Below are positions 1 to 8,416 of a DNA stretch of 30,316 nt, piece after piece; positions within the stretch are counted from its first letter, which is position 1, and each line of letters starts with the position of its first letter. Location: NCBI GenBank assembly GCA_905200615.1, contig CAJKLB010000029.1:1-30316 (forward strand), given 5' to 3'. A program made the position numbers and the translations under genes. The DNA comes from an uncultured Selenomonadales bacterium. Its GTDB lineage: Bacteria > Bacillota > Clostridia > Christensenellales > QALW01. The notes under the pieces were generated by a model. It was given only the letters and a program-made list of their open reading frames with translations. It did not search any database and was not told the origin of the DNA.

Positions 1-92
1 TATATAAATTATTCAAAATATACGGTCATAAATGCATAAAAATAAATTATAAAACGATAAAATCACAAAAACACTTATAAATATGCAAAAAG
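1..92 (+). promoter_or_regulatory. Candidate ArgR operator region upstream of argG
   Basis: This AT-rich stretch contains several partial matches to the ArgR box of Gram-positive bacteria (a TGAATAAAAATTCA-like palindrome). The best lies at 31-49, whose left half TGCATAAAAAT fits well while the right half is poor; weaker ones lie near 1-19 and 74-90. Their place just upstream of the argG promoter makes arginine repression plausible. AT-rich DNA gives such matches by chance, so this is inference only. Confidence 0.25.
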
Positions 93-95
93 AAG

Positions 96-124
96 TTGAC
101 ATATATTTTTTATATCTGTATAAT
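96..124 (+). promoter_or_regulatory. argG promoter (sigma-A type)
   Basis: A perfect TTGACA (-35, 96-101) and a perfect TATAAT (-10, 119-124) are separated by 17 bases. Transcription would start near 131, giving a leader of about 27 bases that contains the AGGAGG site before the argG start. Confidence 0.85.
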
Positions 125-157
125 AAAGACTATCAAAATGAATCAGGAGGAAGAAAA

Positions 158-1384
158 ATGGATAAGAGTAAAATCAAAAAAGTAGTGCTTGCATATTCCG
201 GGGGATTGGATACCTCCATTATTATTCCATGGCTAAAGGAAAATTATAATAATTGTGAGGTTATCGCGGTTTCCGGTAACGTGGGACAAGCGGATGAATT
301 GGACGGCTTGGAGGAGAAAGCGTTAAAAACAGGCGCTTCCAAGCTTTATGTGGAGGATCTTACGGAGGAATTTGTCAATGACTATATCATTCCTACGGTA
401 AAGGCCGGTGCGCTGTATGAAGAATATATGCTCGGTACCAGCTTTGCGCGTCCGGTGATTGCAAAGCGGATTGTAGAAATTGCCAAAGCCGAGGGGGCTG
501 ATGCCATTTGTCACGGCTGTACCGGAAAGGGAAACGATCAGGTGCGGTTTGAACTTGCTATTAAAGCGTTTGCTCCGGATATGCCCATTATTGCGCCCTG
601 GAGGGAATGGGAGATTAAAAGCCGTGAGGAGGAAATCGCCTATGCCGAGGCTCATCATGTTCCGTTAAAAATCAACAGGGAAACCAATTATTCCAAAGAT
701 AAAAACTTGTGGCATCTTTCTCATGAAGGGCTTGATCTTGAAGACGCCGGGAATGAGCCGATGTATGAGAAAGAAGGCTTTTTGGAAATGGGCGTTTCTC
801 CGATGCAGGCGCCGGATCAGCCTACTTATGTTACGTTGGATTTTGTGAAAGGAATTCCTACGGCCATTGACGGTAAGGCTATGAGCGCAAAAGAAATTAT
901 TCTTGCGTTAAATAAACTGGGCGGTCAAAACGGTATCGGTCTTTTGGATATTGTAGAAAACCGCTTGGTGGGCATGAAGTGCCGCGGTGTGTATGAGACA
1001 CCGGGCGGAGCTATTTTATATTTTGCGCATCAGTATCTGGAAACACTGTGCTTAGATAAAATGACCATGCATAAAAAACAGGAATTGGCCATTACTTTTG
1101 CGGAATTGGTTTATAACGGCCAGTGGTTTACGCCGCTGCGCGAAGCGCTTTCGGCATTTGTTGATAAGACACAGGAAAATGTTACCGGAAAAGTACGGAT
1201 CAAGTTGTATAAGGGAAATATGATAAAAGCTGGTGCGTGGAGCGATTATTCTCTGTATTCTGAGGAAATTGCTACTTTCGGGGAAGATCATGTATACAAT
1301 CAGGCAGATGCCGCGGGCTTTATTAATTTGTTCGGACTTCCGATTAAGGTACAAGCGCAGATTAACGCCAAAAACAACAAATAA
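158..1384 (+). CDS. argG: Argininosuccinate synthase
   Basis: ArgG joins citrulline and aspartate using ATP to give argininosuccinate, the penultimate step of arginine synthesis in the cytosol. The 408-residue product has the usual family length. The N-terminal ATP-binding loop AYSGGLDTS is at residues 12-20, and the conserved HGCTGKGNDQVRFE segment follows in the first third. The frame is open upstream to 83, but the start at 158 is chosen because AGGAGG lies 7 bases before it and the family begins at this point; the predicted transcription start (about 131) also excludes the upstream Met. argH follows after 12 bases, so the two form one operon. Nothing is missing or broken. Confidence 0.97.
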   Translation: MDKSKIKKVVLAYSGGLDTSIIIPWLKENYNNCEVIAVSGNVGQADELDGLEEKALKTGASKLYVEDLTEEFVNDYIIPTVKAGALYEEYMLGTSFARPVIAKRIVEIAKAEGADAICHGCTGKGNDQVRFELAIKAFAPDMPIIAPWREWEIKSREEEIAYAEAHHVPLKINRETNYSKDKNLWHLSHEGLDLEDAGNEPMYEKEGFLEMGVSPMQAPDQPTYVTLDFVKGIPTAIDGKAMSAKEIILALNKLGGQNGIGLLDIVENRLVGMKCRGVYETPGGAILYFAHQYLETLCLDKMTMHKKQELAITFAELVYNGQWFTPLREALSAFVDKTQENVTGKVRIKLYKGNMIKAGAWSDYSLYSEEIATFGEDHVYNQADAAGFINLFGLPIKVQAQINAKNNK

Positions 1385-1396
1385 AGGAGTTTCTCT

Positions 1397-2788
1397 ATGG
1401 ATAAAATGTGGGCCGGTCGTTTTTCAAAGCCGCTGGATCAGCAAGCGGATGATTTTAATTCATCTATTGCCGTAGACCGCAGAATGTTCCGGCAGGATAT
1501 CAAGGGATCGATGGCGCATGCGGCTATGCTGGGGGCCAAAGGGATTATTGACGCGGCTGATGCCCAGAAAATCATTGACGGGCTTGCCGGTATTTTGGAA
1601 GATATGGAACAAAAAAAGCTGGAGGCGGATGTTTCCTGCGAAGATATTCATATGTTCGTGGAGCAGGAACTTACCGCGCGTATCGGCGATGCGGGGAAAA
1701 AATTGCATACGGCACGCAGCCGTAACGATCAGGTGGCCTTGGATATACGCATGTATTTAAGAGATGAGTCCAGGACGGTTATACGGGATATTACGGAACT
1801 GATTCGTGCGATTGTTAAACAGGCTAAATTGCATAAAACCGCGATTATGCCGGGATATACTCATTTACAGCGGGCGCAGCCCATTACTTTCGGTCATCAT
1901 ATGATGGCTTATGCTATGATGCTGATGCGTGATATCGGGCGTATTGAGGATGCCGCGGCGCGTATGAATTTTTCACCGTTAGGCTGCTGCGCCCTGGCAG
2001 GTACCACCTATAATACCGACAGAGAAATGGTCGCTTCCGCCCTTGGCTTTGACGGCATTACGTTAAACAGCTTGGACGGCGTTTCCGACAGAGATTTTTG
2101 TATTGAATTGATGAGCGCGCTTGCTGTAGTGATGATGCATCTTTCCCGTTTTTCCGAAGAGATTATTCTATGGTCAAGCTGGGAATTTAAATTTATTGAG
2201 CTGGACGATTCTTTTACTACAGGATCCAGTATTATGCCGCAGAAAAAGAATCCTGATATGGCCGAATTGGTACGCGGTAAAACCGGGCGGGTATACGGGA
2301 ATCTGATGGCGCTGCTTACTACGCTTAAGGGGTTGCCCCTTGCCTATAATAAAGATATGCAAGAGGATAAGGAAGCGATATTTGACAGCTTGGATACGGT
2401 TAAAGCTTGTCTTGAGGTGTTTGCGCCGATGATCTCCACTATGCATGTCTGCCGTGAAAATATGCTGACCGCCGCGAAAAAGGGATTTATTAATGCTACG
2501 GATGCGGCGGATTACTTAGTAAAAAAAGGAATTCCGTTCCGTACTGCCTATAAAATTGTGGGGCAGATGGTAGCGTATTGCATTGAAAGGCAAAAGGTGT
2601 TGGAGGAACTTTCGATAGATGAATTGCGTAACTTCTCCGATGCGTTTGCCGAGGATGTGTATGCTGAAATATCTCTTGAAACTTGTACACAGAAGCGTAT
2701 TTCCGCGGGAGGAACAGGGCTGGCTTCAGTAGAAAAGCAAATCAAGAATGCAGAAGAATTTTTAAAAAAATACGAAAAAATATTTTAA
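1397..2788 (+). CDS. argH: Argininosuccinate lyase
   Basis: ArgH splits argininosuccinate into arginine and fumarate, completing the pathway started by argG. The 463-residue product matches the family (about 460). The fumarase/lyase superfamily signature GSSIMPQKKNPD sits at about residues 276-287 and carries the mobile catalytic serine. The N-terminal WAGRF segment and the TARSRNDQ and GYTHLQRAQP motifs, all typical of argininosuccinate lyases, are present. AAAGGAG precedes the ATG, 12 bases after argG, so the pair is co-transcribed. No terminator is visible after the stop; the next promoter begins 10 bases later, so some read-through into the T-box unit is possible. Confidence 0.97.
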   Translation: MDKMWAGRFSKPLDQQADDFNSSIAVDRRMFRQDIKGSMAHAAMLGAKGIIDAADAQKIIDGLAGILEDMEQKKLEADVSCEDIHMFVEQELTARIGDAGKKLHTARSRNDQVALDIRMYLRDESRTVIRDITELIRAIVKQAKLHKTAIMPGYTHLQRAQPITFGHHMMAYAMMLMRDIGRIEDAAARMNFSPLGCCALAGTTYNTDREMVASALGFDGITLNSLDGVSDRDFCIELMSALAVVMMHLSRFSEEIILWSSWEFKFIELDDSFTTGSSIMPQKKNPDMAELVRGKTGRVYGNLMALLTTLKGLPLAYNKDMQEDKEAIFDSLDTVKACLEVFAPMISTMHVCRENMLTAAKKGFINATDAADYLVKKGIPFRTAYKIVGQMVAYCIERQKVLEELSIDELRNFSDAFAEDVYAEISLETCTQKRISAGGTGLASVEKQIKNAEEFLKKYEKIF

Positions 2789-2797
2789 AAAAATCAT

Positions 2798-2826
2798 TTG
2801 ACAGGTCTTTGCTTTTGTGATAGAAT
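2798..2826 (+). promoter_or_regulatory. Promoter of the T-box leader
   Basis: TTGACA (2798-2803) and TAGAAT (2821-2826) are spaced by 17 bases, close to ideal for the main sigma factor. The predicted start near 2833 places the whole T-box structure at the 5' end of the message. Confidence 0.8.
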
Positions 2827-2832
2827 CACGTT

Positions 2833-3120
2833 ATAAATCAGTAAATGCTTTGAAGGAATTATGCCTTTCCTATAGCAGTTTCAGAGAGCCGGCGGGCGCT
2901 GTGAGCCGGTACGCGAAGGTTATGGCAGTCTCATTCCTGAGCAGAATCCCCCAAAGGCAAGTTTTGTTGGATAAGGGATTACGGTTGCCTCCGTTAACAT
3001 GGCAGGGCTTACTTTTTATGAGCCTGGTATGAGTGGTTGCCTTTTGCAACAAACAGGGTGGTACCGCGAAAAAGTATTTTCGTCCCTGATGTCCTTTTTT
3101 GGACATCAGGGATTTTATTT
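2833..3120 (+). promoter_or_regulatory. T-box riboswitch with terminator/antiterminator
   Basis: The T-box sequence AGGGTGGTACCGCG (3055-3068) is an exact match to the family consensus. It is followed by a terminator whose 11-bp stem CCCTGATGTCC/GGACATCAGGG (3084-3094/3101-3111) is trailed by ATTTTATTTTT. Upstream lie the Stem I marks: AGTA (2840-2843), the AGAGAG bulge (about 2883), a GGCGGGCGCTGTGAGCC apical part, and a GAA (2944-2946) opposite AGTA that should form the S-turn of the specifier loop. The bases after GAA are TCCCCCA, so the specifier codon reads as CCC (Pro) or UCC (Ser); I cannot decide between them. By family knowledge, uncharged tRNA binding stabilises the antiterminator and lets transcription reach the genes downstream. 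Confidence 0.93.
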
Positions 3121-3140
3121 TTATTAAAGGAGTGTTGAAC

Positions 3141-4532
3141 ATGAAAAAAATTAAGATTGCAGACATTACTCTTAAGGAAGCCGCGTCCCTAACGTTTAAA
3201 GAAAAGATAGAAATTGCTAAACTGCTGGATCGGCTGCATGTAGATGCGATAGAGATACCGAAAATACAGAATATTCGAGTAGATACACTACTTATAAAAT
3301 CCATTCTTTCCGTGGTGAAAAACAGTACGGTTGTTATCGAGGCAGGATACACGCCCGAGGAAATTGATATTGCGTTTGATGCGGTAAAAGGGGCAAAAAA
3401 TCCTACGCTTCAAATTGCGTTGCCGATGTCTGTTGTGGGAATGGAGTATACTCTTCGCAAAAAGCCCGCCGCTATGCTGGAAACGGTTAAGGATTTGGTT
3501 GCCTATGCGAAAACAAAAACAGAGCAGGTGGAATTTATGGCTCTTGACGCTACGCGCGCGGATCCTGAGTTTATAAAAAAGGCGGTTACAACAGCTGTTG
3601 CGGCCGGCGCCTGCAGGGTTATGCTCTGTGACGACGCTGGAGAAATGATGCCGGATTCTTTCAAGCAGTTTACAGCGGAGGTAGGCCAGGCCGCGGGCAC
3701 AGCCGAACTGGGGGTGAGCTGTTCCAATTTTCTTCAGGTCGCGGCTGCGTCGGCAATCGGGAGCGTAGCGGCCGGAGCAACGGTTTTACGGGCTTCGGCA
3801 AAGGAAACCAATACGGTGCCTTCTATCGAAAGCCTTGTGAATATTGTGCGTACTTGCGGAAGCACATTGAAGATTGAGGCTGATATCAAAGTAACGGAAT
3901 TTAAGCGCATCAGTGATCAAATTCGCTGGATCTGCAGCGAGAAGCACACTAAAAATTCTGTTTTGAACGCGGCGGGTACGACGGAAGAGATTCTTGTTGC
4001 CTTAAAGGCCGGTGATGAAATGTCTACTGTCAGCGCTGCTGTGGAAAAACTGGGATATGATTTAAACGAAGAGGATCTCTTTAAGGTCTTTGATGAATTT
4101 AACCGTATTGTATCCAAAAAGGGGACGGTAGGGGCAAAAGAACTGGATGCGATTGTGGCGTCCGCGGCCTTGCAGACGGCGCCGACATACACACTTGTAA
4201 GTTATGTTATCAACAGCGGCAATATTATTACCGCTACTGCAGATATCAAACTGGAAAAAGACGGCGAGGAAAAGCAGGCCGTTTGTATCGGCGACGGGCC
4301 GATCGATGCGGCATTTTTAACGATTGAGCAGATTGTCGGCCGGCATTTTGAACTGGATGATTTTCAGATTCAGGCTGTTACCGAGGGGCGTGAGGCAATG
4401 GGCTCGGCACTTGTTAAGCTGCGCTGCAACGGAAAATCTTATTCCGGCAAGGGTCTTTCAACCGATATCATCGGCGCCAGTATTCGCGCTTATATTAATG
4501 CACTAAATAAAATTGTTTATCAGGAGGGTTAA
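3141..4532 (+). CDS. LeuA/citramalate-synthase-like protein with degenerate active site
   Basis: The 463-residue product has the DRE-TIM metallolyase layout: an HMGL-like barrel (about 1-270), a linker, and a C-terminal LeuA-type regulatory domain (about 355-460, with the G-D-G-P-I-D-A-A-F motif). Members condense acetyl-CoA with a 2-oxo acid. Here key residues are changed. The usual DTTLRDGEQ is DITLKEAAS (residues 8-16), and the metal-binding H-x-H of HCHND is S193-C-S195-N, so both histidines are gone; only Asp8 and Asn196 remain. It may be non-catalytic, regulatory, or act by another chemistry. The frame opens at 3099 inside the terminator, but the start at 3141 has AAAGGAG 10 bases upstream. 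It is the first gene behind the T-box and lies 3 bases before the next gene. The fold assignment is good; the function is unknown. Confidence 0.75.
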   Translation: MKKIKIADITLKEAASLTFKEKIEIAKLLDRLHVDAIEIPKIQNIRVDTLLIKSILSVVKNSTVVIEAGYTPEEIDIAFDAVKGAKNPTLQIALPMSVVGMEYTLRKKPAAMLETVKDLVAYAKTKTEQVEFMALDATRADPEFIKKAVTTAVAAGACRVMLCDDAGEMMPDSFKQFTAEVGQAAGTAELGVSCSNFLQVAAASAIGSVAAGATVLRASAKETNTVPSIESLVNIVRTCGSTLKIEADIKVTEFKRISDQIRWICSEKHTKNSVLNAAGTTEEILVALKAGDEMSTVSAAVEKLGYDLNEEDLFKVFDEFNRIVSKKGTVGAKELDAIVASAALQTAPTYTLVSYVINSGNIITATADIKLEKDGEEKQAVCIGDGPIDAAFLTIEQIVGRHFELDDFQIQAVTEGREAMGSALVKLRCNGKSYSGKGLSTDIIGASIRAYINALNKIVYQEG

Positions 4533-4535
4533 TAT

Positions 4536-7028
4536 ATGAAACTTTCTTTTTCTACTAAGGGATGGCAGAACTTTTCTTTTGAAGAATTCATTTCTGCGGC
4601 AAAGGAATATGATTTTTCAGGCATAGAACTGAACAATATAAAAGAACAATCCGAAGATAAAACCGGCGCGTTTCATAAGGAAAATCGGTTTGCCACAAAA
4701 CGCTTATTAAAAGAAAACGGTCTTTCGATTCCTTGTATCGATTCCTCCTGTGATATTACCGCAGATGCCGAGACGATTCGCCAGGATCTTGATTTTTGTA
4801 TTGAGCTTGCCGCGGATATGAATATTCCGTATGTACGTGTTTGCGCGCGGGGAGAGGCTCAAGTGCAGCAGGTTTGCGAAAATATTGCCGCAAGCGTAAA
4901 AAAGGCAGAGGAAAACGGCGTTATTTTATTGATAGAAACCGTGGGAATGTTTGCGCAGACTCAAAAACTCAGAGATGTGCTCAATCATTTTGCTTCTGAT
5001 TTTTTAGGGGCGCTGTGGGATATGTATTATCCGTATTTTCAGCAGGGGGAGGACGCCGAAACGGTCGTGCAGAATCTAGGGGCTTATATTCGGCATGTCC
5101 ACGTAAAGGATTCCTCCGGAGGGGCCTACTGCTTGATCGGCGAAGGAGACTTACCGATTGAAGACATGATGAACGGCCTTGCTTCTATTAATTATGACGG
5201 CTTTCTTTCATTGGAGTGGGATCCGCAGTGGATGCCGGAACTTACGGATATGGAAGTTATCTTTTCCCATTTTTCCGTATATATGAATCGGTTTACCGCT
5301 CCTTCTAAGAGAAAAAAGACCTTATATTCCAATTGTGCCGGTACCGGCAATTTTATATGGAAAAAGGATGCGTTGATCGATAAAACCTTTTCTCAGGTGC
5401 TGGACGCTATGGTAGAGGAATTCCCCGATCAGTATGCCTTTAAGTATACAACACTGGATTATACCCGTACGTATGCACAGTTTCGGGATGATGTGGATGA
5501 ATTTGCTCGTACGTTGATTGCGCTTGGTGTGAAAGCAGGCCATCATGTTGCGGTATGGGCTACCAATGTACCGCAGTGGTATATCGCCTTTTGGGCTGTC
5601 ACCAAGATCGGTGCGGTGTTGGTTTCGATGAATACGGCCTATAAGATTCATGAAGCGGAATATCTTCTGCGGCAGAGCGATACGCATACATTGATCATGG
5701 TAAAGGGATATCGGGACTCTAATTATTCCGAAATTATCGCGTCTCTTTGTCCTGAGTTGGAGCAGACTGCTCCGGGGACCGCTCTGCACAGTCATAAGCT
5801 TCCTTTTTTGCGTAATGTTATTACCATAGGATTTAAGCAAAAAGGATGTCTTACTTGGGAGGAAGCGCTGCAGAAAGCCGCACAGGTACCGGAAGACGCG
5901 GTACGCCGTATGGCTGCGGCAGTTAGTCCGGATGATGTATGCAATATGCAGTATACCTCAGGCACTACCGGCTTTCCTAAGGGCGTTATGTTGACGCATT
6001 ATAATATCGTAAATAACGGAAAGTGTATTGGTGACAGAATGGATCTTTCCACGGCGGACCGTATGATGATTCAGGTACCGATGTTCCATTGTTTTGGTAT
6101 GGTTTTGGCAATGACCGCGGCCATGACGCATGCGACGACGCTGCTGCCGCTGCCGTATTTTTCACCCAAACCTGCGCTGGCCTGTATTAATATGGAGCAT
6201 ATTACCTGTTTCCACGGGGTGCCTACCATGTTCATTGCTATGCTGGAACATGAAGATTTTGCCAAAACAGATTTTTCCTATATGCGCACCGGCATTATGG
6301 CCGGATCCCCTTGCCCGATTTCCGTTATGAATGATGTGGTGGAAAAGATGCATATGACGGAGATTACTATTGTGTTCGGACAAACAGAATCTTCACCGGG
6401 TTGTACGATGAGCTCTACTGATGATCCTGTAGAGGTACGTGTTGGTACAGTGGGCCGTCCGCTGCCGGAAATCGAGTGTAAAATTGTGGATCCTGAAACA
6501 GGGGAAGAATTGCCGGATAATGTAACGGGAGAGTTTGTTGCCCGGGGATATAATATTATGAAGGGATATTATAAGATGCCCAAAGCCACGCAAAGCGCGA
6601 TTGACGCGCAGGGCTGGCTGCATACGGGAGATCTTGCCTGCCGTACACCCGAAGGAAATTTCCGGATTACCGGACGCTTAAAGGATATGATTATCCGTGG
6701 CGGTGAAAACATTTATCCTAAAGAAATTGAGGAATTTATTTATACGCATCCCAAAGTAAAAGATGTTCAAGTTATCGGCGTTCCCGATGAACAGTACGGG
6801 GAAGAAATTATGGCCTGTATTGTGCTGAAAGAGGGAGAAAGCATGACCGAAGAGGAAATGAAGGATTATATTCGGGCCAATATGGCACGACATAAAGTGC
6901 CCAGGTATATTGATTTTGTTTCCGAGTTCCCTATGAATGTCGCGGGAAAGATTTTAAAATATAAAATGAGGGAGGATGCCATAAAGAAACTTGGACTGGA
7001 TAAGGCGTCCAAAATCGTTACGGCGTAA
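4536..7028 (+). CDS. Fusion: sugar-isomerase-type TIM barrel + acyl-CoA ligase
   Basis: The 830-residue product joins two enzymes. Residues 1-260 resemble xylose-isomerase-like (AP endonuclease 2) TIM barrels: the LLIETVGMF, WDMYYPYF, HVHVKDSS and LSLEWDPQW segments supply the expected Glu/Asp/His metal ligands. After a short basic linker, residues 285-830 are an adenylate-forming acyl-CoA synthetase: P-loop YTSGTTGFPKG (about 473-483), GWLHTGDL, the hinge GRLKDMIIRGGENIYPKEIE, and the C-terminal catalytic lysine in NVAGKILKYKM. The ligase half should activate a carboxylic acid to its AMP then CoA ester; the substrate cannot be read. The start has GGAGG 9 bases upstream and there is no internal stop or shift, so the fusion looks real. 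It follows the LeuA-like gene by 3 bases and precedes the amidohydrolase by 5. Confidence 0.85.
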   Translation: MKLSFSTKGWQNFSFEEFISAAKEYDFSGIELNNIKEQSEDKTGAFHKENRFATKRLLKENGLSIPCIDSSCDITADAETIRQDLDFCIELAADMNIPYVRVCARGEAQVQQVCENIAASVKKAEENGVILLIETVGMFAQTQKLRDVLNHFASDFLGALWDMYYPYFQQGEDAETVVQNLGAYIRHVHVKDSSGGAYCLIGEGDLPIEDMMNGLASINYDGFLSLEWDPQWMPELTDMEVIFSHFSVYMNRFTAPSKRKKTLYSNCAGTGNFIWKKDALIDKTFSQVLDAMVEEFPDQYAFKYTTLDYTRTYAQFRDDVDEFARTLIALGVKAGHHVAVWATNVPQWYIAFWAVTKIGAVLVSMNTAYKIHEAEYLLRQSDTHTLIMVKGYRDSNYSEIIASLCPELEQTAPGTALHSHKLPFLRNVITIGFKQKGCLTWEEALQKAAQVPEDAVRRMAAAVSPDDVCNMQYTSGTTGFPKGVMLTHYNIVNNGKCIGDRMDLSTADRMMIQVPMFHCFGMVLAMTAAMTHATTLLPLPYFSPKPALACINMEHITCFHGVPTMFIAMLEHEDFAKTDFSYMRTGIMAGSPCPISVMNDVVEKMHMTEITIVFGQTESSPGCTMSSTDDPVEVRVGTVGRPLPEIECKIVDPETGEELPDNVTGEFVARGYNIMKGYYKMPKATQSAIDAQGWLHTGDLACRTPEGNFRITGRLKDMIIRGGENIYPKEIEEFIYTHPKVKDVQVIGVPDEQYGEEIMACIVLKEGESMTEEEMKDYIRANMARHKVPRYIDFVSEFPMNVAGKILKYKMREDAIKKLGLDKASKIVTA

Positions 7029-7033
7029 AGAAT

Positions 7034-7837
7034 ATGATTATTGATTCACATTGCCATATTTATCCGGATAAAATCGTGGAACATGCCACAAAAGGCATTA
7101 GTGAATTTTATGAGCTTCCCGTTCGGCTTGATGGGAAAACGGCCACCATGGTGGAACAGGGAAAAAAGGTTGGCATTGAGCATTTTGTTGTTTTTTCGGT
7201 TGCCACAACGCCGGGACAGGTAAGTTCTATCAATCGCTTTATTGCTTCCGCGGTACAGGCGGCAAACGGTATTTTTACCGGGTTGGGAACCATTCATCCC
7301 ATGTGTGAGGATATTCCCGCAGTGGTGCGGGAAATTCTTGCTTTGGGTCTTCACGGTGTGAAGGTGCATCCGGACTTTCAAAAAACACCGGTAGATGATG
7401 AAAAATATATGGAGCTGTTTGCCTGCTGCGCGGGGAAACTTCCGGTATATCTGCATACGGGTGATCAGCGGTTTGACTTTTCAAACCCCATGCGCACCCG
7501 GCGTGCGGTCATGGCAAATCCCAATACGGTATTTATCGGCGCGCATTTAGGCGGTTGGTCCGTATGGGAGGAAGCTGTCATGCGGCTGAAAGATTGTGAA
7601 AATATGTTTTTTGATACGTCTTCTTCTTTTAAATGGCTGGGAGCTAAACGAGCCGCGGAGATAATTCAAGAATATGGCGTGCAGCGAGTGATGTTCGGTA
7701 CGGATTTTCCCATGTGGAAAGCGGAAAAGGAACTGGAGGTCTTTTTTGCATTGGGCTTGAATAAAAAAGAGGAGGAGCAAGTTTTATACCGGAATGCCGC
7801 GGAGGTCTTTGGTATCAAAACGGAAAAGAAAACATGA
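7034..7837 (+). CDS. Amidohydrolase-2 family metal-dependent hydrolase
   Basis: The 267-residue product belongs to the amidohydrolase-related TIM barrels (PF04909 type), which include decarboxylases and lactonases that use a divalent metal. Visible ligands are the N-terminal H6-x-H8 in DSHCHIYPD, a KVHPDF strand (K110, H112), YLHTGD (H141), GAHLGG (H171) and FGTDFP (D224), in the right order and spacing for a complete active site. Its length is usual for the family. It starts 5 bases after the fusion gene with no strong ribosome site, so translation is probably coupled, and its stop overlaps the next start by 4 bases (ATGA). In this operon a decarboxylase or a hydrolase acting on the ligase product is conceivable, but that is inference. 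Confidence 0.82.
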   Translation: MIIDSHCHIYPDKIVEHATKGISEFYELPVRLDGKTATMVEQGKKVGIEHFVVFSVATTPGQVSSINRFIASAVQAANGIFTGLGTIHPMCEDIPAVVREILALGLHGVKVHPDFQKTPVDDEKYMELFACCAGKLPVYLHTGDQRFDFSNPMRTRRAVMANPNTVFIGAHLGGWSVWEEAVMRLKDCENMFFDTSSSFKWLGAKRAAEIIQEYGVQRVMFGTDFPMWKAEKELEVFFALGLNKKEEEQVLYRNAAEVFGIKTEKKT

Positions 7838-8385
7838 AGCATTTAGGAACGGTTGTATTGAATACGCAGCGCTGTATTTTGCGCCCTTTTGTACTTAGCG
7901 ATGCACAGGCAATGTACCAAAACTGGGCGGGAGATCAGGAAGTTACACGATATCTTACCTGGCCGTCGCATAAAAATGTACAGGAAACAGAACAGGTTAT
8001 TCGGCATTGGATCAGCCTTTATAATGACTTGGATTTTTATCAGTGGTGTATTGTGGATAAGAACACGCAGGAAGCCATCGGTTCGGTTGCCGCAGTGCAG
8101 GTGTTGGAAGAAATAGAAGCGGTTGAAACGGGATACTGTCTGAGCCACAGGTATTGGGGAAAAGGGATTATGACGGAAGTTTATACCGCGGTATTGAATT
8201 TCTTTTTTGATGAAGTCGGGGTGAATCGGGTGCAGGCGAGCCATGACGCAAAAAATCCGGCATCAGGCAAGGTGATGATGAAATGCGGCCTTCAGTATGA
8301 AGGAACGCGCAAAATGGGGGCAAAGAATCAAAGCGGTATTTGCGATATTGTTTTGTATGGCAAGATAAAAAAAGCAACGGAATGA
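7834..8385 (+). CDS. GNAT-family N-acetyltransferase (RimJ/RimL type)
   Basis: The 183-residue product has the layout of the RimJ/RimL branch of GNAT enzymes: an N-terminal LNTQRCILRPF strand, the acetyl-CoA pyrophosphate-binding stretch HRYWGKGIMTE (about residues 107-117), then NRVQASHDAKNPAS and MMKCGLQYEGTRK. It should move an acetyl group from acetyl-CoA to an amine, either a protein N-terminus or a small molecule. It overlaps the amidohydrolase by ATGA and is the last gene of the T-box operon. Its role in the pathway is unknown; acetylating an amino product or a toxic intermediate is possible. A GCAACGG/CCGTTGC hairpin spans its stop codon (8374-8397) without a U-tract. Confidence 0.85.
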   Translation: MKHLGTVVLNTQRCILRPFVLSDAQAMYQNWAGDQEVTRYLTWPSHKNVQETEQVIRHWISLYNDLDFYQWCIVDKNTQEAIGSVAAVQVLEEIEAVETGYCLSHRYWGKGIMTEVYTAVLNFFFDEVGVNRVQASHDAKNPASGKVMMKCGLQYEGTRKMGAKNQSGICDIVLYGKIKKATE

Positions 8386-8416
8386 TATAGCCGTTGCGTA
8401 GATGTCAATGAATTTA

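Noticed and set aside
2870..3352. 160-codon minus-strand frame across the T-box
   Set aside because: It reads backwards through an unmistakable T-box and terminator and into the LeuA-like gene, so it is a shadow.
8374..8397. GCAACGG/CCGTTGC hairpin as terminator of the T-box operon
   Set aside because: It overlaps the stop codon and has no U-tract; kept only as a note in the GNAT entry.
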